This document shows, in pieces, positions 5,638 through 7,534 of a DNA stretch of 7,534 nt. The notes under the pieces were generated by a model, which was not told the DNA's origin, did not search any database, and saw only the letters and a list, made by a program, of their open reading frames with translations. The number at the start of each line of letters is the position of its first letter. The first letter of the stretch is position 1. The stretch is from JAHFJU01 sp964354865. Its GTDB lineage: Bacteria > Patescibacteriota > Gracilibacteria > UBA1369 > UM-FILTER-53-11. The position numbers and the translations under genes are program-made. Where the stretch lies: assembly GCA_964354865.1 (NCBI GenBank), contig CAYHBN010000066.1:1-7534 (forward strand). Direction: 5' to 3'.

Positions 5638-6225
5638 ATGTTCACCATCAAAGACCTTCCCTTCGGCAAAGACCAACTTAAAGGAATTTCGGCTAAGACA
5701 AACGAAATTCACCACGATAAATTGTATGCAGGCTATGTAAACAAGCGAAATGAAATAGAAGAGGCACTTGCAACAACTGACAAATCGAAGGCTGCGGCAA
5801 CGTATTCAGTTTTTAGAGGATTAAAAGTCGAGGAAACATTCAACGCCGACGGCGCCATTTTGCACGAACTGTACTTCGACTCTCTTGGTGGAGACGGCGT
5901 TGCAACGGGCGCGTTCGTAGAAAAAGCGACGGAGGATTTCGGCTCATGGCAGGCCTTTATCGATGACCTGACCGCAACTGCAATGGCATGCCGCGGCTGG
6001 GCTGTTACCGCATATGACCCAAGCGACAACAAAATTCACAACTTTTTGTGTGACTCACATAATCAAGGTGGCGTTTGGGGAACAATTCCTCTTTTCACCA
6101 TCGACTGTTACGAACACGCATACTTTATCGACTTCGGCTCAGACCGAAAATCATACATAGCCTCTTTCATGCAAAACGTAAACTGGGGCGCGGTTGAAAA
6201 ACGATGGCTGGCGGTAAAAAAATAG
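5638..6225 (+). CDS. sod: Superoxide dismutase, Fe/Mn family (Mn-type signature)
   Basis: The enzyme converts two superoxide ions to oxygen and hydrogen peroxide. At 195 residues it is near the usual family length and has no signal peptide, so it is cytoplasmic. All four metal ligands are visible: H25 (EIHHDK), H76 (LHELYF), D156 and H160 (DCYEHAYFIDF, the family's DVWEHAYYLDY). The gateway Tyr is kept as Y33. Gly at H76-4 (G72) together with Gln143 in SHNQGG is the pattern of Mn enzymes; Fe enzymes carry the Gln at the first site. Differences from the textbook enzyme include L29 in place of the second-sphere His, CRGW for the usual GSGW, and DCYEH for DVWEH. Metal choice therefore needs testing; cambialistic use is possible. 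The start at ATG 5638 fits the N-terminal DLPFGKDQLKG. A strong terminator follows. Confidence 0.9.
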   Translation: MFTIKDLPFGKDQLKGISAKTNEIHHDKLYAGYVNKRNEIEEALATTDKSKAAATYSVFRGLKVEETFNADGAILHELYFDSLGGDGVATGAFVEKATEDFGSWQAFIDDLTATAMACRGWAVTAYDPSDNKIHNFLCDSHNQGGVWGTIPLFTIDCYEHAYFIDFGSDRKSYIASFMQNVNWGAVEKRWLAVKK

Positions 6226-6231
6226 AGAAAC

Positions 6232-6263
6232 AAAAAAATCCCGACCGAGGCCGGGATTTTTTT
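6232..6263. terminator. Strong two-way intrinsic terminator
   Basis: AAAAAAATCCCG (6232-6243) and CGGGATTTTTTT (6252-6263) pair perfectly over 12 bp around an eight-base loop (ACCGAGGC) that can form two further C-G pairs. With A and T runs on either side it ends the dismutase transcript on plus and the secreted-protein transcript on minus. Confidence 0.9.
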
Positions 6264-6281
6264 ATACAAATATCTCTATAT

Positions 6282-6788
6282 TTATAAAACGTCACCACCT
6301 TCTGACTCAGAAGGCATTCCGTTAACTTCACATGCAACAACGGCATCTTTAAATCCTTTCCATGCATCTTTCTTTGCAACCTTTGCAGTCTTGTGTGCTG
6401 TTCGGCTCGCATCTTTAAATGCTTTCCATGAAGCCTTTATGGCAGTGCTTCGTGCAGCGCCGTCAGTCAAAAGCCATGCAGCTGCTAAACTTGTTTTTCG
6501 AGTACCAAGTGCCGACTTAAGAGATACATTCAAAGCGTCGAATGCGGTACCAACTGCTGTTTCGCGGGCATTAACTGCAGCCGCAACACATGCCAACTGA
6601 GTTGCATTAAGATTTTGCATTGCCTCAAGCTTCTCTTTTTTCTCCATGCGATTTTCACGGCGCATTTCGCGAAGTTCAGGGCGACCCTGGCCATTGTCAT
6701 CTGAACGACCGCTTTCGTTTGCAAAAGCCGGTGCTGCTACAAGCATGCTCATTGCGAGTGTTAAAAGTAATGATACCAATTTCTTCAT
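6282..6788 (-). CDS. Secreted or periplasmic helical protein with two cysteines
   Basis: The 168-residue protein starts with a clear signal peptide: MKK, a hydrophobic stretch to about residue 19, and a cleavage motif AFA before N24. The mature part has a charged, Arg/Glu/Lys-rich segment (27-57), then a long Ala/Lys-rich helical region (about 60-152) with no Pro. Two cysteines, C67 in QLACVAAAV and C153 in VVACEV, bracket that region and could close a helical hairpin by a disulfide. ASWKAFKDASRT (119-130) and DAWKGFKDAV (141-150) are near repeats 22 residues apart. I do not recognise a named family; similar signal-peptide Ala/Lys helical proteins are common in Patescibacteria. The tail (PSESEGGDVL) is acidic. 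It is on the same strand as the hydrolase gene upstream, separated by a hairpin. A role in envelope structure or nucleic-acid binding outside the cell is only a guess. Confidence 0.8.
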   Translation of the reverse strand: MKKLVSLLLTLAMSMLVAAPAFANESGRSDDNGQGRPELREMRRENRMEKKEKLEAMQNLNATQLACVAAAVNARETAVGTAFDALNVSLKSALGTRKTSLAAAWLLTDGAARSTAIKASWKAFKDASRTAHKTAKVAKKDAWKGFKDAVVACEVNGMPSESEGGDVL

Positions 6789-6802
6789 AAAAATAATGAA
6801 GT

Positions 6803-6828
6803 TAAAAAATAAGGTGGATTTGATCCAC
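6803..6828 (-). terminator. Hairpin with T-rich tail after the hydrolase gene
   Basis: On minus, GTGGAT (6828-6823), CAA, ATCCAC (6819-6814) form a six-pair stem with a three-base loop. It is followed by CTTATTTTTT, as in a Rho-independent terminator. It lies 30 bases after the hydrolase stop and ends about 15 bases before the next minus-strand start. An 8-bp palindrome TACATGTA (6830-6837) lies just upstream, so an operator or leader structure for the 6788 gene is an alternative reading. Confidence 0.5.
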
Positions 6829-6858
6829 GTACATGTAGACGACGATATTTAAAAACTC

Positions 6859-7398
6859 TTACAAAAAAAGTTGGAACACTAATTCTGGAAACTCTTTCAA
6901 TTGTTCAAAATGCCCTTTGTTATCAAAAGAAATCAACTCGCCGCCAAGTTTTTTTTCATACTCCTCACCATGAGAAAAAGGCACATATGGATCATCTTTC
7001 GAGTACATGAAGGTAAATTTCTTTGCCTTTGTCTTCAATAACTCAAAATTCAACGGCTCAACAAAAAATGGCGCAATTTGTTCTTTAACAGCAGAGAAAG
7101 GAACACCGATCAAAACAACATGTTCTGCGGGCTCTGCCGACTCCTCTAGCGCCTTTAAAATTGCAACACCACCAAGTGAGTGGCCAATAAATGTCGCCTC
7201 GGGAAAATCCAACTCATGTACCGCGCTAAATATCACACGTAACCACGCCTCAAGAATAGGAGCCTCGGGGTACGGCATTTGCGGAACAGAGGTAACACAC
7301 CCCGTTTTTTTGCGTAACTCATCTGCCGCCCACAACTGCCAAGCTGGAATGTCTGGCGCACCTTTATATCCGTGTACAAATAAGTAATTTTTTGTCAT
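6859..7398 (-). CDS. RBBP9/YdeN-family alpha/beta serine hydrolase
   Basis: The 179-residue protein is a short alpha/beta hydrolase of the RBBP9/YdeN type. It has the oxyanion-side motif FVHGYKG (7-13), the nucleophile elbow GHSLGG with S74, the acid in KDDPYVPF (D136, before the Pro) and the catalytic His in NKGHF (H163). PYPEAPILEAWL and VGVPFSAV-like segments (IGVPFSAV, 97-104) are typical of the family, and the length is normal. There is no signal peptide, so it is cytoplasmic. The substrate is unknown; relatives act on small esters or peptides. I chose ATG 7398 over TTG 7404, which would add two residues, because the family N-terminus begins right at the first strand. The start is about 8 bases from the predicted transcript start, so there is no Shine-Dalgarno site. 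It shares a bidirectional -10 with the gene starting at 7436. Confidence 0.88.
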   Translation of the reverse strand: MTKNYLFVHGYKGAPDIPAWQLWAADELRKKTGCVTSVPQMPYPEAPILEAWLRVIFSAVHELDFPEATFIGHSLGGVAILKALEESAEPAEHVVLIGVPFSAVKEQIAPFFVEPLNFELLKTKAKKFTFMYSKDDPYVPFSHGEEYEKKLGGELISFDNKGHFEQLKEFPELVFQLFL

Positions 7399-7412
7399 AT
7401 TCAAGTATGGCC

Positions 7413-7420
7413 ATTATAAT
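7413..7420. promoter_or_regulatory. Symmetric bidirectional -10 element (ATTATAAT)
   Basis: The palindrome ATTATAAT reads TATAAT on plus at 7415-7420 and TATAAT on minus at 7418-7413. The predicted transcript starts are near 7427 (plus) and 7406 (minus), which leaves leaders of about 9 and 8 bases before the ATGs at 7436 and 7398. One opening event could therefore serve either gene. No strong -35 is seen on either side. Confidence 0.65.
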
Positions 7421-7435
7421 GCGAATATACTTATT

Positions 7436-7534
7436 ATGAAAACCTCATTTTCAAAAACACTCGTTGTACTTTCAGGGCTAGGCATTGCGGTTACCGCATA
7501 TTTGATCCAGCAACATTACGCACCAGTTGCCACC
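7436..7534 (+). CDS. Membrane-anchored protein, N-terminal fragment (possible VKOR family)
   Basis: An open frame from ATG 7436 runs off the right edge after 33 codons. It begins with a short basic segment (MKTSFSK) and a hydrophobic helix (TLVVLSGLGIAVTAYLI) followed by QQHYAPVAT. Helix plus GxxxxAYLxxxH spacing recalls the first transmembrane helix of vitamin K epoxide reductase homologues, which make disulfides with a Trx partner. The diagnostic SFC...C and CxxC motifs would lie outside the window, so this is a weak guess. A plain signal anchor is equally possible. The coding call itself rests on the well-placed TATAAT 15 bases upstream of the ATG. Confidence 0.6.
   Translation, partial: MKTSFSKTLVVLSGLGIAVTAYLIQQHYAPVAT

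Noticed and set aside
1..7534. A new defence system, prophage or CRISPR locus
   Set aside because: There are no repeat-spacer arrays, cas, toxin-antitoxin, integrase or structural phage genes. A lone KilA-N protein and a RecQ do not make a system.

Overview
The window looks like a piece of a Patescibacteria (Candidate Phyla Radiation, probably Parcubacteria-like) chromosome. This is inferred from gene content and style, not from a marker gene. The signs are a stand-alone SWIB-domain protein with a histone-H1-like tail, a compact RecQ, small single-purpose proteins, a signal-peptide protein made almost only of charged helices, and a Mn/Fe superoxide dismutase of unusual sequence. Several genes start a few bases after a TATAAT-type -10 box with no room for a Shine-Dalgarno site. 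All reading frames fit the standard bacterial code, and I saw no sign of TGA recoding.

Layout. Positions 1-658 (minus) hold an aminoglycoside-phosphotransferase-like gene broken by a one-base frameshift and cut by the left edge. Divergent from it, on plus, are a 41-codon basic small ORF (745-870) and a seven-helix PQ-loop/SWEET-like membrane protein (898-1476). A two-way hairpin terminator (about 1477-1518) separates these from a minus-strand SWIB protein (1533-1859). Divergent from SWIB is a three-gene plus-strand operon: a 64-residue eight-cysteine protein (1926-2120), a double GNAT protein (2130-3101) and recQ (3109-4635). recQ meets a minus-strand KilA-N gene (4641-5468) tail to tail with only 5 bases between stops. 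A divergent intergenic region leads to superoxide dismutase (5638-6225), which ends at a perfect 12-bp terminator stem. That stem also serves the convergent secreted helical protein (6282-6788, minus). Upstream of it on minus is an RBBP9/YdeN-type serine hydrolase (6859-7398). It shares a symmetric -10 element with a divergent membrane-anchored protein (7436 to the right edge) that may be a VKOR-family protein.

Working together. The only clear multi-gene unit is Cys-rich protein, GNAT and recQ, which suggests but does not prove a link between the small putative zinc protein, an acyltransferase and DNA repair. The remaining genes look like separate one- or two-gene transcription units.

The strongest unexplained signal is a perfect 36-bp palindrome at 5244-5279, exactly twelve codons in frame, inside the DNA-binding domain of the KilA-N gene. 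Next come the leaderless promoter geometry at 658 and 1926, the shared bidirectional -10 at 7413-7420, and the frameshifted kinase with an altered catalytic motif. I found no CRISPR array, RNA gene, transposon or convincing new multi-gene defence system.
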